Shown: positions 1-9,363 of the stretch, piece by piece
How the letters are laid out: each line of letters opens with the position of its first letter
How positions within the stretch are numbered: position 1 is the stretch's first letter
Assembly: GCF_900113805.1 (NCBI RefSeq)
Contig: NZ_FOQT01000002.1
Span: 558,001-622,000 of the forward strand
DNA from: Halpernia frigidisoli
GTDB lineage: Bacteria; Bacteroidota; Bacteroidia; Flavobacteriales; Weeksellaceae
Length of the DNA: 64,000 nt
Reading direction: 5' to 3'
The notes under the pieces: generated by a model
Seen by the model: the letters and a program-made list of their open reading frames with translations, nothing else
The model's database searches: none
What the model was told of the DNA's origin: nothing
Position numbers and translations under genes: made by a program

Positions 1-816
1 CGCCCCTTTTTCTCCTTTGGAATCAGTCTCTTGCGAAACATCTTTCTTATCTCTAAAATTTTGAAGTTGAGTTGATGACAATAAAATTTTAGAATTTTTA
101 AAACCCAGAGAATAAGCAATGTTTGCAGTTAAAGATTCATTTGGTTCGGCTTTATCAACAATTGTAGCACTCAAAGCGAAAATCCCAATTTTTGAAGCAG
201 AATCTAACTCACTTCTTTTATAAGCATCAACTAAATTACTTGTACTATTTTGCAAATCGCTTCCGACTCCGGCTGGCAAAATATTCTGCAAACCATCACA
301 AATACTAACATTGATGTCAAAATCTGAAATATTTTTTAATTCCGTTTCGCGAACAAAACCATAAACATTGGAATTGCTCCATTTGTACTTAAAAACGAGA
401 CCTAAATCTTCGTTAATTTCTTCAAAAATTACTGAATTTCCATAGAAACTTTTGTACAGATTTCTTTTAATATTTTTAAAATGATTTCTAATTGAAAAAG
501 GTTCCCAAATTAAAACCTCATCGTTTTTTGAAACTTTAATAATGGTTTTGCTTCCAGTAATTTCCGCAGATTCTGTTATTTTATCATCTGTATAATAAGG
601 AAAAAGAGCCAATTCACTATTTTTTCTTCCCGCGCTCAAAGCACCGTTACTTGAAATAAACATCCAATGATTGGAATCGCTTACAATACTCATGAAAAAT
701 GGACGCATTTCATCAACATTAGAAATTTTAAAAAAAACTTCATTGTCAATATTAATTTGAGACATTTTCACGGAAGAAATATTTTCCTCAGTCATATTTG
801 GAACAGCATCAATCAT
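1..816 (-). CDS. Glycoside phosphorylase, GH94/GH149-like, N-terminal part (cut by window edge)
   Basis: An open frame of 272 codons starts at ATG 816-814 and runs off the left edge. It starts about 30 nt after the stop of the GH16 gene, so it is the last visible gene of the beta-glucan operon. The protein has no signal peptide and should be cytoplasmic. Around residues 50-75 it reads HWMFISSNGALSAGRKN followed by LALFPYYTDDK, then a WEPF motif near residue 105. This resembles the N-terminal sandwich domain of large GH94-type phosphorylases. Bacterial GH149 beta-1,3-glucan phosphorylases are long proteins often found beside beta-1,3-glucanases, so a role in phosphorolysis of beta-1,3-glucan oligomers to glucose-1-P is inferred. 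The catalytic half lies outside the window, so GH94, GH149 and GH161 cannot be told apart here. Confidence 0.55.
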   Translation of the reverse strand, partial: MIDAVPNMTEENISSVKMSQINIDNEVFFKISNVDEMRPFFMSIVSDSNHWMFISSNGALSAGRKNSELALFPYYTDDKITESAEITGSKTIIKVSKNDEVLIWEPFSIRNHFKNIKRNLYKSFYGNSVIFEEINEDLGLVFKYKWSNSNVYGFVRETELKNISDFDINVSICDGLQNILPAGVGSDLQNSTSNLVDAYKRSELDSASKIGIFALSATIVDKAEPNESLTANIAYSLGFKNSKILLSSTQLQNFRDKKDVSQETDSKGEKGA

Positions 817-845
817 CAAAAATTTCTAAAGTTTAGATTTAAAAA

Positions 846-1676
846 CTATTTATAAACACGAATATAATCGACCGTCATCTCTTGCGGAAACGGCGTTAAA
901 GAAGTTGGAAATCCCACATAATTTCCGCCAACCGCTAGATTTAAAATCAGATAGAAATCATGGTCAAAAACCCATTTCCCAGTTACTTTTTCAGGTGTGA
1001 TCCATTGGTATAAATAATCGTCTACGAAAAAATCGATTTGATTTGGTGACCATTCTACAGAGAATCTGTGAAAGTCTTTGTCAAATCTGTCATTCTGCAA
1101 ACCATATTGTTTTGTGATAGAAGCACCTCCGGAATAGCCAGGTCCGTGGACTGTTCCGTTGATCATATTTGGTGTTTGTCCGCGAAGTTCCATTATGTCG
1201 ATCTCACCGCAGTTAGGCCAGCTGTTTGTATCTTCATCTGCGCCAATCATCCAGAATGCCGGCCAAATACCCGGTCCGTACGGTGTTTTGATTCTTGCTT
1301 CAACTTTACCGTAAGTAGTTTTAAATAAACCTTTAGTTTTAATCCTGCTAGAGGTGAACTGACTTCCATTATAAACCTCACTTTTTGCCGTGATAACCAA
1401 ATTACCACTGCCATTTTGGGAGATATTTTGTGGTCGACTGGTGTAATATTCTAATTCTTGATTTCCCCAACCGGAAATACCGTTTCCAATGTCAAAATTC
1501 CAGTTTTTTGCATCTGGCGCACTTCCTGCAGCGCCTTCAAATTCGTCACTCCAAACCAATTGCCAATTGTGATCTGGTAAATCCTGAACAGCTTCTCTCT
1601 GGCAAGAATTTATGGCCAAAAGTGCTGTCGTGAAAAAAATTACTGAACTGAATTTATATAAAATTGTTTTTTTCAT
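846..1676 (-). CDS. GH16 beta-glucanase (laminarinase-like) lipoprotein
   Basis: This 276-residue protein starts with a lipoprotein signal peptide (lipobox ending at Cys25), so it is probably anchored in the outer membrane. The rest is one GH16 domain beginning at WQLVWSDEFEG near residue 38. The catalytic signature GEIDIME places the nucleophile at Glu158 and the acid/base at Glu163, as in endo-beta-1,3(4)-glucanases, with the substrate-cleft sequence GIWPAFWM upstream. It should cut laminarin-like or mixed-linkage beta-glucans outside the cell or at its surface. It follows the CBM lipoprotein gene by 11 nt and is followed by the phosphorylase-like gene, so one transcript is likely. GH16 also contains agarases and carrageenases, but the neighbours favour a beta-glucan. 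Confidence 0.9.
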   Translation of the reverse strand: MKKTILYKFSSVIFFTTALLAINSCQREAVQDLPDHNWQLVWSDEFEGAAGSAPDAKNWNFDIGNGISGWGNQELEYYTSRPQNISQNGSGNLVITAKSEVYNGSQFTSSRIKTKGLFKTTYGKVEARIKTPYGPGIWPAFWMIGADEDTNSWPNCGEIDIMELRGQTPNMINGTVHGPGYSGGASITKQYGLQNDRFDKDFHRFSVEWSPNQIDFFVDDYLYQWITPEKVTGKWVFDHDFYLILNLAVGGNYVGFPTSLTPFPQEMTVDYIRVYK

Positions 1677-1687
1677 TTTTGTAAAAT

Positions 1688-3091
1688 TTATTTATAAAGA
1701 AATACGTTGTCTGCATAAAAATTATCGATGTTTGTACCCGATAAAATGATTTGAGCTAAATGTTTTCTGTTTACCAAACTACCCAGCGAAGAAAAAGGAA
1801 TATCTAAACTCACCCATTTTTGACCCGCTAAAATTGGTGATGAAAAAATTCTAGTCGCATTAGTGTCATCATTTCCACCATAAACTCCATCTGCACCCCA
1901 ATCGATCAATTGTACTGAAAAATTTGCACCTTGCTTCAGGGCTTGTGGTAAAAATATATCGATATGAAAACTTGTCATTGTAGAAGCATCAATTGTAGGT
2001 TTACTGAATTGAATTCCAACAAAATTAAAATTGGTATAATTTAAAACATGATCATTGCTCACTGTAAAATCCGCAGATTGTGTGGTTTGATAAGGCGCGT
2101 AATAACCATTATAATAATCGACTGGCACATTTGAATAATTATCACTGAAAATTGAAATGACATTTGCACTTGTTTGTGTGGGTTTTGGTGCAGATAAAAA
2201 TGCACCTGATGAATTAATTGTTAAACTTCCTTTCGCTACAGATTTACCTAAGTTAGCAGTAATTTTTGCTGTTCCTGCTCCTACTGTTGTTATTAAACCC
2301 GCATTATTCACAGTTGCAACGGCAGGTGTGGATGTATTAAAAGTAAAGTAACTTGGAGAAACATTCACCGTCTGATTTACGCCATCAGGTAAATTAAAAA
2401 TAGCAGCAACGTCATCGACATTGTTCGTAACGCCTATAAATGAATTTGTAACCTTATCCAAACCTTTAAAAATAGATGCCTGAGCATTACCAATTGTTCC
2501 CACATTTTCAAATTTTAAATCATCAATCCAAAAAGTGTAACCTCTGTTATTTTCAGGTCCTTCGGAAATAAAAAACATACCTTTCTCTGCTGTTAATTTC
2601 GCAGCATCCGGAATTGGTATATACACTTTTTTCCAATTTGTATTTACTGGCAGCCCGCTGATAGAAGCCTGGTATTTATTTGCGCCAAGATCATTACCGA
2701 AACCTATAATATCAATATTTGCAGGTTGCGTCGCTTTTATCCAAAAACTTAGCGTATTGAAACGGGACAGATCTCTTGCAGAATTAGTGAAAAATGCGCC
2801 GCCCGCATATGCGCCTTTTGGATCATTAAAATCAGGCACAGCGAACTTCATTGACATTGCGGAATTATTATAAGTAACATCTTTATCCGTATCAAATGCT
2901 GTTGGCACCGATCCACCAAATGCGGCGTAAAGAAGTCCTGAACTAAATCCATCGATGAAGATATCTCCATTTGTAGGATTTGTAGCTTCCTGCAATTCAC
3001 TTATATCCCGCTGACACGATCCAATTGATATCAGAACTGAAAATGACAGCAAAATTTTAGTGAATTTTATTAAATTTATTTTTGATTTCAT
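1688..3091 (-). CDS. Surface glycan-binding lipoprotein with CBM-like and Big2 domains
   Basis: This 467-residue protein has a lipoprotein signal peptide with the lipobox around Cys27 and no catalytic signature. Residues about 45-195 form a jelly-roll-like module with carbohydrate-binding features (FNTLSFWIKA, FWIDDLKFENV). Residues about 215-295 match a Big2 Ig-like domain (STPAVATVNNAGLITTVGAG). Residues about 310-467 look like a second CBM-like module ending in FYADNVFLYK. It most likely holds beta-glucan at the cell surface for the GH16 enzyme encoded 11 nt downstream. Multi-domain binding lipoproteins of this kind are usual in polysaccharide loci, although no SusC/SusD pair is visible here. 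Ligand specificity is inferred from context only. Confidence 0.7.
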   Translation of the reverse strand: MKSKINLIKFTKILLSFSVLISIGSCQRDISELQEATNPTNGDIFIDGFSSGLLYAAFGGSVPTAFDTDKDVTYNNSAMSMKFAVPDFNDPKGAYAGGAFFTNSARDLSRFNTLSFWIKATQPANIDIIGFGNDLGANKYQASISGLPVNTNWKKVYIPIPDAAKLTAEKGMFFISEGPENNRGYTFWIDDLKFENVGTIGNAQASIFKGLDKVTNSFIGVTNNVDDVAAIFNLPDGVNQTVNVSPSYFTFNTSTPAVATVNNAGLITTVGAGTAKITANLGKSVAKGSLTINSSGAFLSAPKPTQTSANVISIFSDNYSNVPVDYYNGYYAPYQTTQSADFTVSNDHVLNYTNFNFVGIQFSKPTIDASTMTSFHIDIFLPQALKQGANFSVQLIDWGADGVYGGNDDTNATRIFSSPILAGQKWVSLDIPFSSLGSLVNRKHLAQIILSGTNIDNFYADNVFLYK

Positions 3092-3176
3092 TTGTTAATA
3101 TTTATTTATTTAATGGTCAATTTAATTTCTCGTTTGTTGACCAATTTATTGAATACTTTATTTTTATTGAAAAATA

Positions 3177-6100
3177 TTATTTACCAATATTTATTTGAAT
3201 GTAAGTCCTGATCTCCCATTCGTTACCATTTGGAAATCCTATTGCCGTCGGGTCTGGAACATAAGCTCCAGCAGGATTAAATGTAGATGTAGGATTATAG
3301 CGTGGAGAATATTGATCCAGAGTTCTGTAAGTTCCTCTTATCCCGATCTGCGTGCCTGGAAGAATGAACCAATTCGGTTTTCCAATAGTTGTAGAGAGAT
3401 CTAATACTAACTGAAGTGGAAAAGTTAAGTTAAAATCACGGTGGTAATCGTAAGGTCCCCAATCATTAATTTTAGCCCCAGCTATTAATTTCATTTTTTT
3501 GTAAATTGTTCTTAAGTCAATCCCTAAACGTTTTATTTTTCTTGGATCACTTCCATTGGCCTGCGCATCACCACCATAGAAATTTGAAATAAGTCCAAAT
3601 TGTGAGTTAAATTTCATAACTACTTTTCCATTCACTTCCCAAAGATTTGCTGCGGGCGGTGCACCCGGAAATGCGAAAGTTGATCTTCCGTCCGGAAAAA
3701 TACCTATCGCTGCATCCTGAGTTGTAGGCATATGTCTGTAAATTGCTCCAACGTTAAAAGCAAAAGGTGCATATTCAGTGCGGTCATTATCCCACTGATA
3801 CATCCATGTTGCCGGTGTTGGGTCATATGTAAACAGCAACTCTCCAGCAGTCATTTGGCGATTCACCCGCACGCTGAAAGGATCATCTAAAATATTTCTA
3901 GGTCTTCCTGGACTTGGGACATTCATTGGGATAGGTCCTTCAATAGGTTTCTGCCATAAGAAGTTTGGTGCGATCTGGAAATTTCCCATATTGTATGTAA
4001 AACCTGAAAGGAAATTATACTGGTTACCACTACCGCTGTCTTTTAAACGCCATCCGGTAAAAGTCTGCGTATAATCTGCTCCGCCAAAGGCAACCAATCC
4101 CATTGCAGCGCCCTGGGCATACATGTTGAATTTTCCGCCAGTGTAAGTTAATTTCATTTTACCGCCAAAGTTATCTTTTGATTTCACGAAGTCCTGATAA
4201 ATCGAATAGTTGCCTTCATCGCCACGAACAGCCTGAAATAGACGACCATTTAGAGGTTGACCAGCCCAAATTCCGCCTAAATCAATTTTAAATTTACCAA
4301 AAGTTCTGTCTAACGCTAAAGTGACACGTCTTGTTTTTGGTTGAGGAATAGCGTATGAACTTGTTGTATTTTGTTGTTTATCCAGATCTTCATGGTAAAT
4401 ACCTGTTAATCGGGTTTTTCCAATTATTTTGGAATATTTCACCAATAATGCCGGATTTGCTCCCCACCACAGTTGCGGACCAAAAGCTAGTTTTAAACCA
4501 TTAATATGCTTCTTACCTGTAAATTCAAAACCTACCGGCGCTTCTCCGTTGTATATGTCTATGTTTGCACCATAATTAGCTTCCGGATAGAGTCCGAAGA
4601 AATCGCCCTCATATTCCCAATGATAATGTCCGGTTCTGTAAAAACCATTTAAATCAAAATATTTAGTCTGCCAGTTGTAAGTTGCTCTATAAAGCGCCAC
4701 TCTGCCTTCAGAATTTAAAATAGTTGTGCCATCAACTGTTTTTACTTTTACAGGTCTTGCTCTGTTTTCATAAAAAATTTCGTCAATAGGATTTAGGGCA
4801 ACATGTCCTACAATATTAAACTCAGCTGTTGCACGCATATTTGAAGCAGGATTAGCTTCTACGCCTAGATAAATGGATTCCATATGGTCAAATCCCTGTC
4901 TGTTGGGATAAACTGATTTGTTGACATCCTCCTGTTTGGGCGTTGTTATTAAACTGCCTCCAGTATTATAAGTAGTGAAGTTTGCATTAAATTTACTCAA
5001 CCTCAAAAGTTTTGAAGAGTTTCCTTCTAATGCAGCTTTATCGCCACGCGCCTGCAAACCTGCAGCCGTTGAGTTTATATTTTTAAACTTATCATCCAAT
5101 TTTACTAACGATTGATCTTCACCAAAAAGTTTTATATGGTGTACATCTTTTAGTGCATAATATGCAGCACGTGGATAAAGCTGATACAAACCATTGTCAT
5201 CCGCAGAACCTTTTGCACAGATCCCAAACCATTCCTCGTTCATATTATTTTCACCTTGAACAAAATCTTTTATATAACCGCCATTACTCCAGGATGCATC
5301 TGTATTATGAATGTCGAGATCAACAGTTTGCCCGGATTTCCACCAACCATCGCTAAACTGAAAAGTGAAGCCTCCTAATGAATTTCCTGCTTTACCAAAA
5401 CCTGCGGCATTCTCATATATTTCTTTCCAGTTATTAACTAAGTAATCAGCCTGGTCTTTTTGATTTTCACCCTGTTCTAGATTATTAAATGCATCAGATC
5501 CAAATTCAGTGAACATTATTGGTTTATCCACCACTTTTTTTACCCGTTGAAATACATCTCCAAAAGAAGTTCCTCTGTAAACATTTAAACCAAGAACATC
5601 AATATCCGGACATTCTTTACTTATCATATCTAAAAATAATAGATCACCATTACAAATTGAAACAGGTCGGGAATTATCTATATTTTTTACGGCTAAAGTT
5701 GCTTGATTAAACAAAGAGTACAAAGCTTCAGCTTTTTTAGTAGATTTTCTGTCTTCCATGGGAACATCTTCTGTCTCAGCACCTTCCCAAAATAAACCGT
5801 AATTATTTTCATTTCCTAAAAGATACATAAGAAGTCCTGGCGTCCCTTTATACTCATTCGCCATATCCTGCACTTCCTTTAAAAGTATATTTTTTACCCG
5901 AGAATCCGAATAATCGGTATTCGGGGCGTAAGTGCCATCTAAGGTCAATCCATATCGGCCAAAAGTGTGGTTAATTACAGTATAAATACCATAATTTTCG
6001 TAAATATATTTTATCCATTTCGGCTGTATTCCTGTATAAACGCGAATTGTATTTACGCCCATATTATTAAGCAAAGCCATTTCAGAATCTAAAGCTTTCT

Positions 6101-6311
6101 TAATAATATCATCAGACTGCGTCCAAAGGCTGTATGAAAAATTAGTTCCGATCGGAAAGTAATCCCAGTTCATCCCATTTATCATAAATTTTTGCTGATC
6201 TACAAGTAAATGGTTTCCATCATTATCTGTGGTAAGCTCAACCTTATTCGTTTGAGAGAAAATATTGGAGGAAATGAAAATTAAGAATAGAAAATAAATA
6301 TATTTTTTCAT
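3177..6311 (-). CDS. Clan-A glycoside hydrolase fused to an outer-membrane beta-barrel
   Basis: The 1044-residue product has a signal peptide (residues 1-19, ending SNIFSQ). Residues about 25-400 are a TIM-barrel hydrolase of clan GH-A. The motif GNEN gives the likely acid/base at Glu168 and FTEFG the likely nucleophile at Glu269; GLNVYRG resembles GH2/GH72-type enzymes. From about residue 480 to the end, the protein turns into repeated amphipathic beta-strands rich in Gly, Tyr, Phe and Trp with short turns, ending YIQINIGK, which is typical of a Bacteroidota outer-membrane barrel. It is the first gene of the operon, 85 nt before the CBM lipoprotein. It may bind, cut or transfer beta-glucan at the cell surface and might itself form the pore. 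The exact GH family is not settled. Confidence 0.75.
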   Translation of the reverse strand: MKKYIYFLFLIFISSNIFSQTNKVELTTDNDGNHLLVDQQKFMINGMNWDYFPIGTNFSYSLWTQSDDIIKKALDSEMALLNNMGVNTIRVYTGIQPKWIKYIYENYGIYTVINHTFGRYGLTLDGTYAPNTDYSDSRVKNILLKEVQDMANEYKGTPGLLMYLLGNENNYGLFWEGAETEDVPMEDRKSTKKAEALYSLFNQATLAVKNIDNSRPVSICNGDLLFLDMISKECPDIDVLGLNVYRGTSFGDVFQRVKKVVDKPIMFTEFGSDAFNNLEQGENQKDQADYLVNNWKEIYENAAGFGKAGNSLGGFTFQFSDGWWKSGQTVDLDIHNTDASWSNGGYIKDFVQGENNMNEEWFGICAKGSADDNGLYQLYPRAAYYALKDVHHIKLFGEDQSLVKLDDKFKNINSTAAGLQARGDKAALEGNSSKLLRLSKFNANFTTYNTGGSLITTPKQEDVNKSVYPNRQGFDHMESIYLGVEANPASNMRATAEFNIVGHVALNPIDEIFYENRARPVKVKTVDGTTILNSEGRVALYRATYNWQTKYFDLNGFYRTGHYHWEYEGDFFGLYPEANYGANIDIYNGEAPVGFEFTGKKHINGLKLAFGPQLWWGANPALLVKYSKIIGKTRLTGIYHEDLDKQQNTTSSYAIPQPKTRRVTLALDRTFGKFKIDLGGIWAGQPLNGRLFQAVRGDEGNYSIYQDFVKSKDNFGGKMKLTYTGGKFNMYAQGAAMGLVAFGGADYTQTFTGWRLKDSGSGNQYNFLSGFTYNMGNFQIAPNFLWQKPIEGPIPMNVPSPGRPRNILDDPFSVRVNRQMTAGELLFTYDPTPATWMYQWDNDRTEYAPFAFNVGAIYRHMPTTQDAAIGIFPDGRSTFAFPGAPPAANLWEVNGKVVMKFNSQFGLISNFYGGDAQANGSDPRKIKRLGIDLRTIYKKMKLIAGAKINDWGPYDYHRDFNLTFPLQLVLDLSTTIGKPNWFILPGTQIGIRGTYRTLDQYSPRYNPTSTFNPAGAYVPDPTAIGFPNGNEWEIRTYIQINIGK

Positions 6312-6769
6312 CTATTAAAAAGTGTTTTTGGGTTATTAGATTTTTATTACAGTTTTATTATATCCAGATCCTAAATGTAATTTAAAGATTTGGGCTACAT
6401 TTATATACATTATATATACATAGTTATTAATATTTTAACTTATTAATAATCAATGTTTTAAACAGTTAATAGATTAAATATATCATGAAATATGGCATTA
6501 AAGTTCAAAATTTTAGAAAAATAAAACACTTTAGCAATCCCCGTGAAGCAAGCCTTTTCATAACAATTTCAAATTTTTGTCTCATAAAAAGATAATAGAT
6601 AACAATTTCTGATTTTGAAATATTTTATCTAAAAATTTAAAATGATATGCTTTTCGGTTGCATTTTTGATGATTTGGAACTTCAGCTTTTTATTTAATTT
6701 ACAATTTTTAGAAAAATTTTTACTTAAAAAACTTGTCAAAAATTACCTTTTAACCTCATCTAAAATTTA
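6312..6769. other. 458-nt AT-rich divergent intergenic region
   Basis: The region lies between the start of the hydrolase/barrel gene (minus) and the start of glucokinase (plus), so it must hold both promoters. It is very AT-rich, with several short self-complementary runs around 6400-6450. No convincing TAnnTTTG element with a spaced TTG was found for either gene, and no small ORF or RNA gene is supported. An operator for beta-glucan control would be expected here but cannot be named. Confidence 0.4.
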
Positions 6770-7840
6770 ATGAAAACTTTTAAATCAATCTCCCTCCCTG
6801 ATATTTCAGATACAACTTTACCAATGTCTTTTCCTTCCGGTAAAAATAAATTACCAAGAGCGGGAGTCGTTTTGGCTGCAGATATTGGCGGAACAAAAAC
6901 TGAATTGGCACTTTTTCAAATAAAAAATGGAAAATTAATCTCGCTTAAAAGTCAAAGATATCCGACGAAAGACCATGAATCTTTTGTAAAAGCCATTCAA
7001 GAATTTCACGATGATAAATCTTTAAAAATTAATTGTGCCTGTTTAGGCGTTGCCGGAACTGTCGAAGGCGATAAAGTAAGCGGAACTAATTTCGCGTGGG
7101 AAATTGATGCGAAAAAATTGCAAAAAGATTTAAAAATAAAAACTGTTCTTTTAATTAATGATCTTCAAGCCAATGCTTACGGACTTTCTGCGCTAAAAAC
7201 TTCTGATTTTGAAACCATTTCCAAAGGTAAAAGAGAGGCAGGAAATGCCGTTGTAATTTCGCCGGGAACTGGCCTTGGTGAAGCCGGATTATTTTGGGAC
7301 GGTTCAAAATTTAATCCTTATGCATCAGAAGGCGGACATTGTAATTTTGCGCCAAGAACGGATTTGGATGTCGAATTATTTAAATTTCTAACTAAAAAAT
7401 TCGATCACGTTAGTTGGGAAAGAGTGATTTCCGGCAGGGGAATTATGAATATTTACGAATTTTTGAGACAATTTAGAAAAGCAAAAGAACCAAAATGGCT
7501 TAAAGAACAACTGAAAATTGACAATTCTGCGAAAATAATTTCAGCCGCAGCATTAGAAAAAAAAGACGCAGTTTGCGAAGAAACCATTCAACTTTTTCTA
7601 AAATATCTTGCCGTAGAAGCAAGTGAATTGGCATTAAAAGGAAAAGCAACGGGCGGAATTTTCATCGGTGGCGGAATTGTCCCAAAAATTCTTCCCTTAA
7701 TTGATAAAAAAGAATTTTACGAAAATTTTATCAACGTGGGAAGAATGAAAAATTTGCTTAAAAACATTCCCGTAAAAATTGTGTTAAATGATAAAACGGC
7801 TTTAATGGGCGCTGCTTATTATGCTGCGATGGGGCTTTAG
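6770..7840 (+). CDS. glk: Glucokinase (Glk family)
   Basis: This 356-residue protein is predicted to phosphorylate glucose to glucose-6-phosphate with ATP in the cytoplasm. It carries the Glk-family (PF02685) marks rather than those of ROK repressor-kinases: the phosphate loop ADIGGTKTELALF near residues 37-49, LINDLQANAYGL with the probable catalytic Asp, the glucose-binding ASEGGHCNFAPR, and ISGRGIMNIYEFL. The N-terminus has about 30 extra residues before the phosphate loop. Its position between the beta-glucan operon and the pentose-phosphate operon fits capture of glucose released from glucan and its supply to Zwf. It converges on the unknown gene at 7859-8605 with a gap of only 18 nt. 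Confidence 0.9.
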   Translation: MKTFKSISLPDISDTTLPMSFPSGKNKLPRAGVVLAADIGGTKTELALFQIKNGKLISLKSQRYPTKDHESFVKAIQEFHDDKSLKINCACLGVAGTVEGDKVSGTNFAWEIDAKKLQKDLKIKTVLLINDLQANAYGLSALKTSDFETISKGKREAGNAVVISPGTGLGEAGLFWDGSKFNPYASEGGHCNFAPRTDLDVELFKFLTKKFDHVSWERVISGRGIMNIYEFLRQFRKAKEPKWLKEQLKIDNSAKIISAAALEKKDAVCEETIQLFLKYLAVEASELALKGKATGGIFIGGGIVPKILPLIDKKEFYENFINVGRMKNLLKNIPVKIVLNDKTALMGAAYYAAMGL

Positions 7841-7858
7841 TTTGATAATTTAGCAAAA

Positions 7859-8605
7859 TTACCAAAGATCATTTTTAGAAATTATTTTTAATGGAAATTC
7901 CAGTTTCATTAATTCTGTTAAAATTTCTCCTCCAATAGTAATTATGTCTTCATGTGAAATATAAATTAACCAAGTATTTTCCCAATTTGTGTATGAAGAT
8001 TCCAGCAAATCAAGATTAAATTCAATAACGTCAATTTCATAATCAAGTTGATCTTCTGTTAGGAATAAAATTTTATTGTGAGATATTTTCTTTATTAAAT
8101 TAATTATACGTTTTACGTCATCATCATCAAATAAGTCATATTTAAAGAATATTAATGAATTTCTATTATTAGTTTTTGCTAATGGTTCCCAATAATAATT
8201 TCCTTTATTCCATCCATCAAAATCCCAATCATTTTTAAGTTTACTTTTTAAAATTTCAGATTCTTCATTAGTTAATCTTCTTTCGAAAGGAAGTTGATGT
8301 AGATTACTCATAGAAGCAATATTCAAATCAATAACGAATTTTTTAAAATTCTTTTCAATTAACGCAATTCTATCTAAATTAACTTGATTAGAACTTGGAT
8401 TATTGTAGAGTTCAATTAATTCCTCATGGCAAAATTTAATAATTTTTTTTTTCAAAAAGTCAATATCTTCACATTCGGATCCAACTAATAAATCTATTCC
8501 TTTCTTTAAGTTTAATGCTACATCTTTTTGCTTACTTAAACCATTTTTAAAAATTTCTAAAATATAATTTTTAGTTTCATTAATAATTTTTGCAGAGTCC
8601 GTCAT
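7859..8605 (-). CDS. Hypothetical protein, last gene of the pentose-phosphate operon
   Basis: This 248-residue protein was not recognised. It has no signal peptide or membrane segment. The N-terminal half is helical and rich in Lys, Glu, Ile and Asn; the middle holds DWDFDGWNKGNYYWEPL and an acidic run FDDDD; the C-terminal half alternates hydrophobic strands (NSLIFFKYDLF, ENTWLIYISHED). It begins 32 nt after the stop of pgl on the same strand, so read-through from the pentose-phosphate operon is likely. Its AT content looks higher than that of the enzyme genes, which with its end-of-operon position suggests a later arrival. Lone proteins of this build are sometimes immunity or SMI1-like proteins, but no motif here proves that. 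Confidence 0.6.
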   Translation of the reverse strand: MTDSAKIINETKNYILEIFKNGLSKQKDVALNLKKGIDLLVGSECEDIDFLKKKIIKFCHEELIELYNNPSSNQVNLDRIALIEKNFKKFVIDLNIASMSNLHQLPFERRLTNEESEILKSKLKNDWDFDGWNKGNYYWEPLAKTNNRNSLIFFKYDLFDDDDVKRIINLIKKISHNKILFLTEDQLDYEIDVIEFNLDLLESSYTNWENTWLIYISHEDIITIGGEILTELMKLEFPLKIISKNDLW

Positions 8606-8637
8606 AAAATGATTAAAAATTTTAAATTTAGAATATC

Positions 8638-9360
8638 CTACAATCTGCCCGCCGCCGCACTATCCAAAAACCAAACAACTTTTCCCTCAGATTTTATCAA
8701 CCTGGCCGGAAATTCATTTTCAGAGCCGGCTTGATATTCCAAAATATGAAAAACGGCTTCTGCTTTTCCTTCGCCAAATACTAAAAATACAATATTTTTA
8801 GATTGGTTAATTAAAGGTGCTGTCATCGTAATTCGGTACATATCAACTTCTTCGACAAAAACAGATTTTACCGTTGCTTCCATTTCATTAAGAACCGAAG
8901 TATTTGGGAAAAGTGACGCGGTGTGAGAATTATCGCCTAAACCCAAAAGGTTGAAATCAAATTCAACTGGTTTCCCGTTAAAATGTTTTAAAATAGAATC
9001 CCAGTAATTTTTGGCTGATTCTTCCGGAGAACCGGAAGGATTAACTTTAAAAATATTGTCGCTTTTAATATGTAAAGGTTCAAATAAGGCTTCTTTTACC
9101 ATCATCGAATTCCTTTCAGAATTATCTTCCGGCAGAAACCTTTCATCGCCAAAAAAGAAAAAAGTTTTGTCCCAATCTATTTTATTCTTAAAAGAATCTG
9201 ACGCTAATAATTCGTATAATTTTTTGGGCGAACTTCCACCAGAAAGTACAAAATTAAACTTACCGTTTACTTCAATAGCGTATTCTGCGGCAATGACGAT
9301 GCTTTCTGCCAAAGCATTCATCAACTCATTGACTTCATTAAATATTTTTACTTCGTTCAT
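8638..9360 (-). CDS. pgl: 6-phosphogluconolactonase
   Basis: This 240-residue protein of the SugarP_isomerase/NagB-like fold hydrolyses 6-phosphogluconolactone to 6-phosphogluconate, the second oxidative pentose-phosphate step. Family motifs are FVLSGGSSPKKLYELL near residues 38-53, FFFGDERFLP near 69-78, and NLLGLGDNSHTASLFPN near 137-153. The length is normal for DevB-type enzymes. The start codon lies 3 nt after the stop of zwf, so translation is probably coupled and the lactone is removed by an enzyme made with G6PDH. Confidence 0.93.
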   Translation of the reverse strand: MNEVKIFNEVNELMNALAESIVIAAEYAIEVNGKFNFVLSGGSSPKKLYELLASDSFKNKIDWDKTFFFFGDERFLPEDNSERNSMMVKEALFEPLHIKSDNIFKVNPSGSPEESAKNYWDSILKHFNGKPVEFDFNLLGLGDNSHTASLFPNTSVLNEMEATVKSVFVEEVDMYRITMTAPLINQSKNIVFLVFGEGKAEAVFHILEYQAGSENEFPARLIKSEGKVVWFLDSAAAGRL

Positions 9361-9363
9361 TTT

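Noticed and set aside
667-855. 62-residue plus-strand frame at the left edge
   Set aside because: Lies antisense to the phosphorylase-like frame that runs off the edge; no family features and a basic, random-looking composition.
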